A stretch of 64,000 nt of DNA from Leifsonia xyli (GTDB taxonomy: Bacteria > Actinomycetota > Actinomycetes > Actinomycetales > Microbacteriaceae), in NCBI GenBank assembly GCA_003243275.1, contig QFQR01000002.1:124001-188000 (forward strand). The letters run 5' to 3'. Shown here piece by piece: positions 6,935 through 15,532 of this stretch (positions are counted from its first letter, which is position 1; every line of letters starts with the position of its first letter). The notes under the pieces were generated by a model. It was not told the origin of the DNA. It made no database searches and worked only from the letters and a program-made list of their open reading frames with translations. A program made the translations under genes and the position numbers.

Positions 6935-7513
6935 ATGGCAGAGCAGTCGATCGATCCGAGGTACGACCCCGCCTTCCAGCGCGGCTACGCCGGTGCCGCG
7001 GCCACCGGCAGCAGCACGGATGCCGCCCCCCGCCGCGCCGCCCCGCACGTCGTCACCGCGCTGCAACGCCCGTCCGCTGCCGACCCCGTCTCGCGGCGGC
7101 CGGTCGAGGGGTTAGCCGACCTCGGATTCTCGCCCACCGCCGAGGTGGCAGACGCGGATGCCGTGGCCGCCCACCCCGCCTCCGCGGACCCGCAGCCGCA
7201 GCCGCAGACGGTCGTGCACGCGCCGCCGCCCGCGCTCCGCCCGCCCTGGACCAACCCCTTCGCGATCGTCGTGGCGATCGTCGGCGTCGCGGTGCTGGGG
7301 GTCGGCATCTGGACGTTGCAGGAGGTGATGCGGATCGTCGATGTGTCCGCGTCGGGCGGGCCGCAGTCCACGAACGACTACTTCGTGTTGCAGATCGGCA
7401 TGATCGCCGCGCCGATCTTCGTCGGCCTCGGGGTGGCGATCCTGGTCGCCGTTCTTATGCTCTGCGCGGCATATTGGGCACGTCGACCCGTCGAGGCGGC
7501 GGAGTCCGTCTGA
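6935..7513 (+). CDS. hypothetical membrane protein with disordered N-terminus
   Basis: This 192-aa protein has about 105 residues of Ala/Pro/Arg-rich, probably disordered and cytoplasmic sequence (containing PQPQPQ). Two membrane helices follow, near residues 109-130 (AIVVAIVGVAVLGVGIW) and 155-180 (MIAAPIFVGLGVAILVAVLM), with a short loop between. No known domain is recognised. TATGCT six bases before the ATG indicates a leaderless promoter. It is divergent from the EamA permease with a 60-bp palindrome between them. Function unknown. Confidence 0.75.
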   Translation: MAEQSIDPRYDPAFQRGYAGAAATGSSTDAAPRRAAPHVVTALQRPSAADPVSRRPVEGLADLGFSPTAEVADADAVAAHPASADPQPQPQTVVHAPPPALRPPWTNPFAIVVAIVGVAVLGVGIWTLQEVMRIVDVSASGGPQSTNDYFVLQIGMIAAPIFVGLGVAILVAVLMLCAAYWARRPVEAAESV

Positions 7514-7541
7514 GCTGCTCGGCGCGCGTCGCGGGTGAGGC

Positions 7542-8321
7542 TCAGCTCTGACAGCGCGGACACCAGCAGACCGAGCGCTCCTGCCCCTCGGTCGCCCCGA
7601 GTTCGCCGCTCTCCAGCGAGGCGCCGCAGCGCAGGCACGGCTGGCCATGGCGTCCGTACACCCAGGTGCGGCGTCCGGCACGCAGATCGCCCGTCGTGGT
7701 GCGGGTCCAGCGGTCGCGGTTGGCGAACAGCATCCGCCGCGCGAGTGCGGCCAGTGCGGGCACCTCATCCACCTCGCCCATCGGCCGGGTCGGCAGCATC
7801 CCGCGCACGAAGCACAGCTCGTTGGCGTAGACGTTGCCGATGCCCGCGAGGTTGCGCTGGTCGAGCAGCGCGGCGAACACGGGAACGGTCGGGTCGGCCG
7901 CGAGCCTCCGGGCGGCCTCGTTCGCATCCCAGTCCGCGCCGAGCAGATCGGGGCCGAGGTGCCCGATCACCCGCTCCTCCTCAGCCGTCGGAAGCACCTC
8001 AAGCACCCCGAGCTCGAAGCCGATCGACTGGGTGTCGCCCGAGGTCAGCACGGCGCGCACCTGATGCGCGGGCCGCGCCCAGCGCTCGCCGCGGTGGAAC
8101 AGGCGCCACGCCCCCTCCATCTTGAGGTGCGAGTGCACGGTCACCTCGCCGATGCGGTGCAGCAGATGCTTGCCGCGTGACACGACCTCGCGTACCGTCT
8201 CACCGCTCAGATCGATCGTGGCGAACGCCGGCACGCGGAAATCCGACGCGGTGAGCACACGTCCCGCGAGCGCGTCGTGCTGCTGCCGCGCCGTGCGGTA
8301 GACGGTGTCACCCTCGGGCAC
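7542..8321 (-). CDS. Fpg/Nei-family DNA glycosylase (endonuclease VIII, Nei2-like)
   Basis: This 259-aa protein opens with PEGDTVYRTAR directly after the GTG, giving the essential catalytic Pro2 and Glu3. VVSRGKHLL (about 48-56) carries the conserved Lys, QRNLAGIGNVYANELCF (about 154-170) the helix-two-turn-helix, and the C-terminus holds a four-Cys zinc finger (CLRC and CPRC). It removes oxidised bases and cuts the abasic site in base excision repair. The PEGDTVY start and length fit actinobacterial Nei2 rather than MutM. The start is fixed by the need for Pro at position 2, and TACGTT lies six bases upstream, so the message is probably leaderless. Confidence 0.92.
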   Translation of the reverse strand: MPEGDTVYRTARQQHDALAGRVLTASDFRVPAFATIDLSGETVREVVSRGKHLLHRIGEVTVHSHLKMEGAWRLFHRGERWARPAHQVRAVLTSGDTQSIGFELGVLEVLPTAEEERVIGHLGPDLLGADWDANEAARRLAADPTVPVFAALLDQRNLAGIGNVYANELCFVRGMLPTRPMGEVDEVPALAALARRMLFANRDRWTRTTTGDLRAGRRTWVYGRHGQPCLRCGASLESGELGATEGQERSVCWCPRCQS

Positions 8322-8393
8322 CCTCGAAACGTACCCCACCTGCGTCCCCCTCGCCCGTGTCCGGCTCGCCGCACCTCGTTGTGTGTCTCCGTA

Positions 8394-8503
8394 TGTCGAA
8401 AATGCAGGAGCTCCTGTCGAAAATGCAGGAGTTCTGCGGATGCTCACCCGTCCGGTCGCGACCCCGGGTGCGGGTCGTCCCCAGTTCTCCTGCATTTTCG
8501 ACA
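8394..8503. repeat. 89-bp palindromic element (second family) with an extra half copy
   Basis: TGTCGAAAATGCAGGAG occurs at 8394-8410 and again at 8415-8431, and its reverse complement ends at 8503. The unit 8415-8503 is 89 bp, exactly the length of the copy at 15402-15490. The leading direct repeat may be a remnant of a second insertion. Confidence 0.85.
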
Positions 8504-8593
8504 CGGGAGGAGGTCGTCGGCATGGGGCGTCGCACGGATCTCGACGGGGTGGGTGCGACGCCGCGGCAGCGCGGCGAGAGGGCACCGCGGCGG

Positions 8594-11500
8594 CTACCGC
8601 AGGCGCAGGCCCTGCGGGGTGGGGGCGAAGCCCGCGCGGATGAGGGCGTCGCCGAGGGGGGTTCCCAGCGCGAACGCACCGTCGACGCGCTCGACACGCA
8701 GCCGACCGCCGGCGGCGCGCACGGCGGTGGCGAGGGATACGGCGGCGGCCTCGCGGGCGGCCGCGGCATCCGGATCGAGGAAGTCGAGCACCGTCTTGCC
8801 GCCCTTCTCCACGTAGAGTCCGAGCGCGCCATCGACGAGCACCACGAGCGCGCCCGCCTTGCGGCCGGGGCGGTGGGATCTCGATACGCCCGCTGCGCGG
8901 GCTACTCGATCAGCGGGGGGTGCGGATGCGTGGGCTGATGCGGCGGGGGGTGCGGATGCGGGCGTCGATGAGGCCGGGGACCGGCGTCCCGAAGGGTCCC
9001 CCGTGGAACCCGCACCGCCCGACGGCGTGCCGAAGCCGTCGCCGCCCGCGCCCCGCGGCCACCCGAGCGCCGCCCCGTACGGGTTCGCCGGATCCGTCGC
9101 CGGGAGCGTCAGCGCGACGGGTGCCGCATCCGAGACCCGCTCGCCGGCGAACGCGCGCAGCCGGTCGACCGTCGCCGGCGTCGCGAACTGCGCCGCCCCG
9201 AGCCCCTCGACGAAGTAGCCGCGCCGCACCCGGCCCGCCTCCTCGAGGCTCGACAGCACCCGGTAGGCGAGCGCGAAACCGCCCGGCACCCCCTCCGCCT
9301 GCACGGCACCGCGCGTGACGACCCCGTAGCGCTCGAGCAGCTGCTCGGCGAGCGCCGTCGCGCGCGCGGTCGGCGCAGCATCCGGATGCGGCAGCAGGCT
9401 CCAGCGCCCCGCGACGGTGGGAGGAGCGGATGCGGCGAGCGAGGCCGCGACCCGCGCCCGAGCCCGGTGCGCCCGCCCTCGCGGTGCCGCCCGGGTGCGG
9501 GTGGTGGTGGCACCGAGCCGCGCCCGCAGCGCCGTGAAGGTGTCGCCCGTCACGCAGCCCGCCCAGACGAGCTCCCAGAGTGCGCGCGCGAGCTCCGTGT
9601 CGGTGAGCGGGTCGGCATCCGGCAGCGCGACCGCGCCGGCGAGCTGGCGGAAGAAGTAGCCGCCGCCGCCCGCGAGCGCGGCGAGCAGCCGATCCCGCAG
9701 CGGGTCGGGTTCGAGCGCGAGCGGCTCGGGCAGGGTCGACGGTGCCGCATCGGCCAGGTGCAGACTCACCCAGCCGTCGCCGCCCGGCAGCTCGCCCCGC
9801 CCCGCCCAGATGACCTCGCCGGATGCCATCAGCTCGTCGAGCATCGCGGGGGAGTAATCGCGCACCCGTCCGGGCAGCACGAGGCTCTCCCAGCTGCTCG
9901 CCGGCAGCGGCAGCCCGGCGAGCTGGTCGATCGCCGAGACGAGTCCGTCGACGCCCCTCAGCCCCGCGGGCACGTGCTGCCAGTCGGGCAGGAAGCGTCC
10001 GAGCGCCGCCTGCGGCACGGGTTCCACCTCCGCCCGCAGGGCCGCGAGCGAGCGGGCGCGCAGCCGCCGCAGCACCTCCGGGTCGACCCACTCGGTGCCC
10101 GCCGCCCCCGGACGGAACTCCCCCTCGACCGCGCGTCGGTCGGCGGCGAGGCGGCGCAGCGCATCCGTCACGACGGCCACGCCGAGGCCGAGAGGGGATG
10201 CCGCCTCCGCCGCCGCGAACGGGGTATGCGTGCGCAGGTAGCGGCTCACGAGGTCGCCGACCGGGTCGGCGACGGGCTCCAGGAACGCCGTCGGCACCCC
10301 GATCGGCAGCGGCACCCCGAGCGCGTCGCGGAGGCGGGCCGCGTCTTCGGCGACGGCCCAGCGCTCACGTCCCGCGATGTGCACCCGCAGCACGCGGTTC
10401 GCGCGTGCGAGCTCGACGAGCATCCTCTCGATCCCCGAGGTGTCACTTTCTGTCGCCCCCGAACCCGATGGGGCGACAGAAAGTGACACCTCGGATGCAG
10501 CACCCGCACCCGCGAAGCGCACCGCCACCTCCGCCACCGAGAGCGGACCGAGCACCCGCAGCAGGTCGACCACGCCCTCCGCGTCGCGCGCCCGCCGCTC
10601 CGGCGTGAGCCGCTGCAGTTCGCGTTCGGTCTGCGCGATCACCTCCGGGTCGAGGAGCTCCCGCAGCTCCGCGCGCCCCAGCAGCTCGGCCAGCAGCGCC
10701 GGGTCGAGCGAGAGTGCCGCCGCCCGCCGCTCCGCGAGCGGCGAGTCGCCCTCGTAGAGGAACGCCGCCACGTAGCCGAACAGCAGGGTGCGCGCGAAGG
10801 GGGAGGGCGCATCCGTCTCCACCTCGACGAGCCGCACCCGCCGGTTCGCGATCTCGGTGGTCAGCTCGCGCAGCGACGGCAGGTCGTAGACGTCCTGCAG
10901 CACCTCGCGCACCGTCTCGAGGATGATCGGGAAGCTCGGATACTTGCGCGCCACCTCGAGCAGTTGCGCCGAGCGCTGCCGCTGCTGCCAGAGCGGCGAG
11001 CGGCGTCCGGGGTTGCGGCGCGGCAGCAGCAGCGCGCGCGCCGCCGACTCGCGGAACCGGGCGGCGAAGAGCGCGGAGCCGCCGACCTCCTCGGTCACGA
11101 GGGTCTCGAGCTCGTCCGGTTCGAAGGCGAACAGCTCCGCGCCGGGCGGGTCGGCATCCGTCTCGGGCAGTCGCACGACGATGCCGTCGTCGCCCGCCAT
11201 GGCGGAGCCGTCAACCCCGAGCCGTTCCCGGATGCGGGCCGCCACCGCGAGCGCCCACGGCGCGTGCACCGGGGTGCCGTAGGGCGAGTGCAGCACGAGC
11301 CGCCAGTCGCCGAGCTCGTCGCGGAACCGCTCGACCAGCAGCGTGCGGTCGGTGGGCACGACACCGGTCGCGGCCTTCTGCTCGGCGACGAAGGCCGTGA
11401 GGTTGCGGGCGGCGCGCTCGTCGAGACCGCCCTCGTCGAGCCGTGCCGCATCGACCGAACCGGATGCCAGCTCGCCCGCGAAGGCCCCGATCGCCCGCCC

Positions 11501-13372
11501 CAGCTCGGCGGGCCGCCCCAGCCCGTCTCCCTTCCAGAACGGCACGCGCCCCGGCTGGCCGAACGCGGGGGAGACGAGCACCCGATCCGAGGTGATCTCC
11601 TCGATGCGCCAACTGGTCGCGCCGAGCGCGAACACGTCGCCGACGCGCGACTCGTAGACCATCTCCTCGTCGAGCTCGCCGACACGTCGCGCGCCGTCGT
11701 CGGCGCCCACGATGAACACGCCGAACATGCCGCGGTCGGGGATCGTGCCGCCGCTCGTCACGGCGAGCCGCTGCGCGCCTGGGCGCCCGCTGATCGTGCC
11801 TGCCACCCGATCCCACACGATGCGGGGCCGCAGCTCCGCGAACTCGTCGGACGGATACCGCCCCGCCAGCAGGTCGAGCGTCGCCTCGTAGGCGCTGCGC
11901 GGCAGCGTCGCGAAGGGCGCTGCCCGACGCACGGTCGCGAACCACTCCTCCACATCGATGCCGTGCCCGTCGGATCCGGTGAGCGCGACAGCCGCCACGG
12001 TCTGCTGCGCGAGGATGTCGAGCGGGTTCTGCGGAACCCGGATCGCCTCGATGAGCCCCTCGCGCATCCGCTCGGTGGCGATGGCGGTGTGCAGCAGGTC
12101 GGCACGGTGCTTCGGGAAGAGCACGCCCTTCGAGATCTCGCCCACCTGGTGCCCGGCGCGGCCGACGCGTTGCAGGCCGGATGCCACACTCGGCGGCGAC
12201 TCCACCTGGATCACGAGGTCGACGGCGCCCATGTCGATGCCGAGCTCGAGCGAGCTCGTCGCGACGACGCAGCGGAGCCGCCCCGACTTGAGGTCGTCTT
12301 CGATCTGGGCGCGCTGCTCCTTCGACACGGAGCCGTGGTGGGCGCGGGCGAGCACGGGCTCCGCACCGCTCGTGGAGCCGGATGCGCCCATCAGCTGCGC
12401 GGGGACGCGAGACGGTCGCGCCCCTCCTCGACCACCTTCCAGCTCCTCCTCGTAGAGCTCGTTCATCGCCGCCGTCAGCCGCTCCGCCAGCCGCCGCGAG
12501 TTCGCGAACACGATCGTCGAGCGGTGGCGCAGCACCTCGTCGACGATCGCGCGGTCGACGTGCGGCCAGATCGAGCCGCCCGAGGCGAGGGCCTTCTCGT
12601 CATCGTCGAGCTCCGCCTCCGTGGCGCGCGCGCCGAGCTCGGTCATGTCCTCGACTGGCACGACGACTCGCAGCTCGAAGGTCTTCTGGATGGGGGGTGC
12701 CACGATCTCCACCCGCTCGCGCCCGCCGAGGAAGCGCGCCACCTCCTCGAGCGGCCGCACGGTCGCCGAGAGCCCGATGCGCTGGGCGGGTTTCGGCAGC
12801 AGCGCGTCGAGCCGCTCGAGCGTGACCGCGAGGTGCGCCCCGCGTTTGGTGGCGGCGACCGCGTGGATCTCGTCGACGATCACGGTGTCGACGCCGACGA
12901 GGGTCGACCGAGCGGCGCTTGTCAGCATCAGGTAGAGCGATTCGGGCGTCGTGATGAGGATGTCGGGGGGCTCGCGCACGAGCCGTCGCCGCTCGGCGGA
13001 GTCGGTGTCGCCGGAGCGCACGCCGACCGTGATCGCGGCGGGTGTCATCCCGAGCCGCTTCGCGGTCTGCGTGATGCCGACCAGCGGCGAGCGGAGGTTG
13101 CGCTCCACGTCGACCCCGAGCGCCTTGAGCGGCGAGATGTAGAGCACGCGGGTGCGCCTCGCGGGGTCGGGCGCGGATGCCGTCAGCAGCGCGTCGAGCG
13201 ACCAGAGGAACGCGGAGAGCGTCTTGCCGGATCCGGTGGGGGCCACCACGAGCGCGTGCCGCCCCGAGGAGATCGCCTCCCACGCCCCGGCCTGCGCAGC
13301 GGTCGGCTGCGGGAACGCGCCGGCGAACCACTCCCGCGTCGCCGGGGAGAAGCGTTCGAGGGCCGCATCCAT
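8594..13372 (-). CDS. lhr: Lhr-type ATP-dependent helicase
   Basis: This 1592-aa helicase is about the full Lhr size. The N-terminal core has motif I VVAPTGSGKTLSAFLWSLDA (about residues 40-60), VLYISPLKALGVDVERNL, motif II DEIHAV, motif III LSATVRPLEEVARFLGG, motif V SSLELGIDMGAVDLV and motif VI QRVGRAGHQ. It is followed by the winged-helix and the long Lhr-specific C-terminal region. Lhr unwinds DNA or RNA:DNA duplexes in repair. ATG at 13372 was chosen because the helicase fold starts there and GAAGAT precedes it by six bases. Two repeats lie within the gene: a palindrome encoding about residues 961-979, between C-terminal modules, and a GATCTCGATAC-type repeat in an Ala/Pro/Ser linker near the 3' end (about residue 1490). 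Confidence 0.93.
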   Translation of the reverse strand: MDAALERFSPATREWFAGAFPQPTAAQAGAWEAISSGRHALVVAPTGSGKTLSAFLWSLDALLTASAPDPARRTRVLYISPLKALGVDVERNLRSPLVGITQTAKRLGMTPAAITVGVRSGDTDSAERRRLVREPPDILITTPESLYLMLTSAARSTLVGVDTVIVDEIHAVAATKRGAHLAVTLERLDALLPKPAQRIGLSATVRPLEEVARFLGGRERVEIVAPPIQKTFELRVVVPVEDMTELGARATEAELDDDEKALASGGSIWPHVDRAIVDEVLRHRSTIVFANSRRLAERLTAAMNELYEEELEGGRGGARPSRVPAQLMGASGSTSGAEPVLARAHHGSVSKEQRAQIEDDLKSGRLRCVVATSSLELGIDMGAVDLVIQVESPPSVASGLQRVGRAGHQVGEISKGVLFPKHRADLLHTAIATERMREGLIEAIRVPQNPLDILAQQTVAAVALTGSDGHGIDVEEWFATVRRAAPFATLPRSAYEATLDLLAGRYPSDEFAELRPRIVWDRVAGTISGRPGAQRLAVTSGGTIPDRGMFGVFIVGADDGARRVGELDEEMVYESRVGDVFALGATSWRIEEITSDRVLVSPAFGQPGRVPFWKGDGLGRPAELGRAIGAFAGELASGSVDAARLDEGGLDERAARNLTAFVAEQKAATGVVPTDRTLLVERFRDELGDWRLVLHSPYGTPVHAPWALAVAARIRERLGVDGSAMAGDDGIVVRLPETDADPPGAELFAFEPDELETLVTEEVGGSALFAARFRESAARALLLPRRNPGRRSPLWQQRQRSAQLLEVARKYPSFPIILETVREVLQDVYDLPSLRELTTEIANRRVRLVEVETDAPSPFARTLLFGYVAAFLYEGDSPLAERRAAALSLDPALLAELLGRAELRELLDPEVIAQTERELQRLTPERRARDAEGVVDLLRVLGPLSVAEVAVRFAGAGAASEVSLSVAPSGSGATESDTSGIERMLVELARANRVLRVHIAGRERWAVAEDAARLRDALGVPLPIGVPTAFLEPVADPVGDLVSRYLRTHTPFAAAEAASPLGLGVAVVTDALRRLAADRRAVEGEFRPGAAGTEWVDPEVLRRLRARSLAALRAEVEPVPQAALGRFLPDWQHVPAGLRGVDGLVSAIDQLAGLPLPASSWESLVLPGRVRDYSPAMLDELMASGEVIWAGRGELPGGDGWVSLHLADAAPSTLPEPLALEPDPLRDRLLAALAGGGGYFFRQLAGAVALPDADPLTDTELARALWELVWAGCVTGDTFTALRARLGATTTRTRAAPRGRAHRARARVAASLAASAPPTVAGRWSLLPHPDAAPTARATALAEQLLERYGVVTRGAVQAEGVPGGFALAYRVLSSLEEAGRVRRGYFVEGLGAAQFATPATVDRLRAFAGERVSDAAPVALTLPATDPANPYGAALGWPRGAGGDGFGTPSGGAGSTGDPSGRRSPASSTPASAPPAASAHASAPPADRVARAAGVSRSHRPGRKAGALVVLVDGALGLYVEKGGKTVLDFLDPDAAAAREAAAVSLATAVRAAGGRLRVERVDGAFALGTPLGDALIRAGFAPTPQGLRLR
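8877..8916. repeat. GATCTCGATAC/TACTCGAT repeat inside lhr
   Basis: GATCTCGATACGCCCGC and GCGGGCTACTCGATCAGC form an inverted repeat around TGC. It matches the repeats after rpoC, fusA and adk, but here it lies in a coding region, in the low-complexity linker of Lhr. Confidence 0.7.
10436..10493. repeat. perfect 24-bp-arm palindrome inside lhr
   Basis: The arms at 10436-10459 and 10470-10493 (core GGTGTCACTTTCTGTCGCC) are exact reverse complements around a 10-bp centre. It is read in frame as ASEVSLSVAPSGSGATESDT in the Lhr C-terminal region. Confidence 0.88.
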
Positions 13373-13391
13373 CCCCCCATCTTCGCGCTCA

Positions 13392-13411
13392 CCCCCGACG
13401 CTCGTCGGGGG
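13392..13411 (-). terminator. hairpin after the Roadblock gene
   Basis: CCCCCGAC and GTCGGGGG form an 8-bp GC stem with a 4-base loop, starting six bases beyond the Roadblock gene stop. There is no T-tract, which is common for high-GC organisms. Confidence 0.55.
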
Positions 13412-13416
13412 ACGGC

Positions 13417-13776
13417 TCAGAGGGCGAGGTCGTTGCCGACGTCCTTCACCTTGATGCGCGCGAGCGCCAGGTTGGCCTTGTTCGAGTCGAGCACGAGGTA
13501 CACGAAGGTCTCGGGGTTCGCCGCGAGCGGGCGGATCACGTGGTACTGGCTCGTGAGGGTGATGAGGATGTCGTCGATCGAGTCGCTGAGTCCGAGCGCC
13601 TTCATGGTCTTGAGCTTCGCGCGCACGACCTCGGTGTTGCCGGCCGCGGCGACGTCGGGGTCGATCCCGCCGCCGATCGACCCGAGCACCATGCCGCTTC
13701 CGCTGTCGACGACCGCCGCCATCATCGCGCCGTCGAGGGTGAGCAGGGATTCGAGGGATTCGGTGAGGCTGGACAT
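13417..13776 (-). CDS. Roadblock/LC7-like small protein
   Basis: This 119-aa protein begins MSSLTESLESLLTLDGAMMA, followed by VVDSGSGMVLGSIGG, a long amphipathic helix (AAGNTEVVRAKLKTMKALG) and a C-terminal strand pair (TFVYLVLDSNKANLALARIK). This matches the Roadblock/LC7 fold of MglB-like proteins, which dimerise and often act on small GTPases. No GTPase partner is adjacent, so the partner is unknown. GGAG eight bases before the ATG gives a conventional start. Longer upstream frame sequence is not coherent. Confidence 0.7.
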   Translation of the reverse strand: MSSLTESLESLLTLDGAMMAAVVDSGSGMVLGSIGGGIDPDVAAAGNTEVVRAKLKTMKALGLSDSIDDILITLTSQYHVIRPLAANPETFVYLVLDSNKANLALARIKVKDVGNDLAL

Positions 13777-14045
13777 GGTCGTCTCCGGGGTCGTGTGCGG
13801 GTGGGTGCTCAGGGCGGAAGGGAGCCGGGCGGATGCCGCGGTCGTGCGCTTCCGTCTCCACGCTAGGGTGACTCCCGGTTCGGCGACCGGGTGCCGGATG
13901 CCCCCGTCCGGGGCGACGCCGCCCCCACGACGCGCTACCGGATGGCGTCTCTGACCAGGGAATAGTCGATGGCCGTGCCGACGCGCGGCGAAATCGCTAG
14001 TTAAGTTGACGAAACAGTTCGCGACTCGCGACCGCGGGAACCCGC

Positions 14046-14567
14046 TCAGCGGGGCGGTGCGGGCTCGGCAGGCCAGTCGCGCTGGATCCTCTCGATGATG
14101 TCCTTCGCGACCCGCTCGAGGCCGCGCAGATCGGCGACCCCCGCGGAGCCCACCGCATCCGAGACGGCCTGATGGAACGCGCCGTACGACGCCCGGATCT
14201 TGGCCTCGCCCGCCGCCGTCGGCATGAGCAGCCGCACCCGCCGATCGGTGCCGTGCGGGAGCCGGCGCACATCGCCCTTCTCCTCCAGATGGTCGACGAT
14301 CTTGGTCACCGACGCCGTCGTCACGTCGAGCATGATCGCCAGCTCGGAGGGGCTCGCGAACCGTCCCTCCCGTTGGGCCTGCAGCAGGAAGCGCAGCGCC
14401 AGGAACTCGTTGTGCCCGAGCCCGCTCGCGGCCCGCGCGTGCTCGACCTCGAGCTCGGTCACGCGGACGAGATCGAGGATCGTGTGCAGCACGTCTTCGA
14501 CGAAGGGGCTCGCGGGCGGCTCGGCGTAGAGGTGCTGGGACTCGCGTCGCACGAGGTCGCGTGGCAT
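14046..14567 (-). CDS. MarR-family transcriptional regulator
   Basis: This 173-aa winged-helix protein has LGHNEFLALRFLLQAQREGR (about 50-69), the recognition helix segment SPSELAIMLDVTTASVTKIV (about 73-92) and the wing LEEKGDVRRLPHGTDRRVRLL with the DxR signature (about 94-114), followed by dimerisation helices. A strong GGGAGGGG ribosome site precedes the ATG. It is divergent from a DUF2510 membrane gene, a possible target besides itself. The ligand is unknown. Confidence 0.88.
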   Translation of the reverse strand: MPRDLVRRESQHLYAEPPASPFVEDVLHTILDLVRVTELEVEHARAASGLGHNEFLALRFLLQAQREGRFASPSELAIMLDVTTASVTKIVDHLEEKGDVRRLPHGTDRRVRLLMPTAAGEAKIRASYGAFHQAVSDAVGSAGVADLRGLERVAKDIIERIQRDWPAEPAPPR

Positions 14568-14769
14568 GGTCGGCCCCTCCCAGGCGGGCCCGTCCGGATC
14601 CGTCGTCCCGGATCAGGCTATCGCGCACCCGGTCCGGAGCCGTCAACTCCGAGCGCTACACGCCGTGCCGTGCCGCCTCCGGTGCCCGCACCGGCTGTGG
14701 CAGGATCGGGACGCACGGGCGTGGCAGGCGGGTGCGCGTGCTCCCGCCTGAGGAGACCTGGGGGACGCG

Positions 14770-15333
14770 ATGACCGGCAGCGAGGCGGGAGGCGGGCGGC
14801 TCCCGGAGGGCTGGTATCCGGACCCCGAACGCGGAGGCGCCGAGCGCTGGTGGGATGGGGTGGCGTGGACGGAGTTCCGTCGCCACGTGGTTCCGGATGA
14901 TGCCCGCCGACTCGTGGAGCGCGCCCCCCTCGTGCATCGCCCCGACGACGCCACCCGCGCGCTCTCCGTCATCGTCGGCTCGCCCGTGTGGGTGGGGGCG
15001 CTCTACTGGGCGGTCTCGATGCTGACCGTGCCGTTCCTCATCCGGATGCCGTTCGCCGAACGTCCGTTCATCAAGCTCACCTTCCTCGGCGTGATGCTGC
15101 TCGTGCTCACGGTGGTCGCCTGGCTCGATGCGCGCACCCTCCGCGGGCGCGGTTTCGCCTCCGTGCCGAGCCCGCTCTGGGCGCTCGCGACCCCGATCGC
15201 CTACCTCGTGCGCAGGGCCCGTGTCGACGGGGCCGACCGCATCCCGCTCGTCATCCACCTCGCGCTGCTGGGTGTCTCGGTGTTCGGGCTGCTGCTCGGC
15301 ATCGCGCTCGGCATCCAGCACCTCGCGATGTAG
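14770..15333 (+). CDS. DUF2510-domain membrane protein
   Basis: This 187-aa protein has an N-terminal DUF2510 module (LPEGWYPDPERGGAERWWDG, about 12-31), a short motif typical of actinobacterial membrane proteins of unknown role. About four membrane helices follow (near 70-90, 98-117, 133-148 and 160-183). GGGGGA lies about five bases before the ATG. It is probably monocistronic, as a palindrome separates it from the NUDIX gene downstream. Function unknown. Confidence 0.82.
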   Translation: MTGSEAGGGRLPEGWYPDPERGGAERWWDGVAWTEFRRHVVPDDARRLVERAPLVHRPDDATRALSVIVGSPVWVGALYWAVSMLTVPFLIRMPFAERPFIKLTFLGVMLLVLTVVAWLDARTLRGRGFASVPSPLWALATPIAYLVRRARVDGADRIPLVIHLALLGVSVFGLLLGIALGIQHLAM

Positions 15334-15401
15334 CCGCGGCCGTGCCGTCCGGAGGCCGGCCACATCGCGCAGCATCCCCGCCCGCCCGCTCCTCCCGCCT
15401 C

Positions 15402-15490
15402 TGTCGAAAATGCAGGAGATTCTGCGGCCGGTGCCCGTGTTCGCGGGGGTCCACCGCAGCTGCCGACCGAGTTCTCCTGCATTTTCGACA
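15402..15490. repeat. 89-bp palindromic element (second family), copy 2
   Basis: TGTCGAAAATGCAGGAG at 15402-15418 is mirrored at 15474-15490. The next bases (TTCTGCGG on the left, GAGTTCTC on the right) also match the copy at 8415-8503, while the centre differs. It lies between two genes read in the same direction. Confidence 0.88.
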
Positions 15491-15532
15491 GGAGCGGAGG
15501 GGGAGGAGGCCCCGGTGCGCCACAATGAAGCC

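Noticed and set aside
13777..14045. A gene or promoter in the AT-richer TTAAGTTGACG segment near 14000
   Set aside because: TTGACG is present, but no matching -10 at 16-18 bp in either direction leads to a gene start, and no open frame fits.
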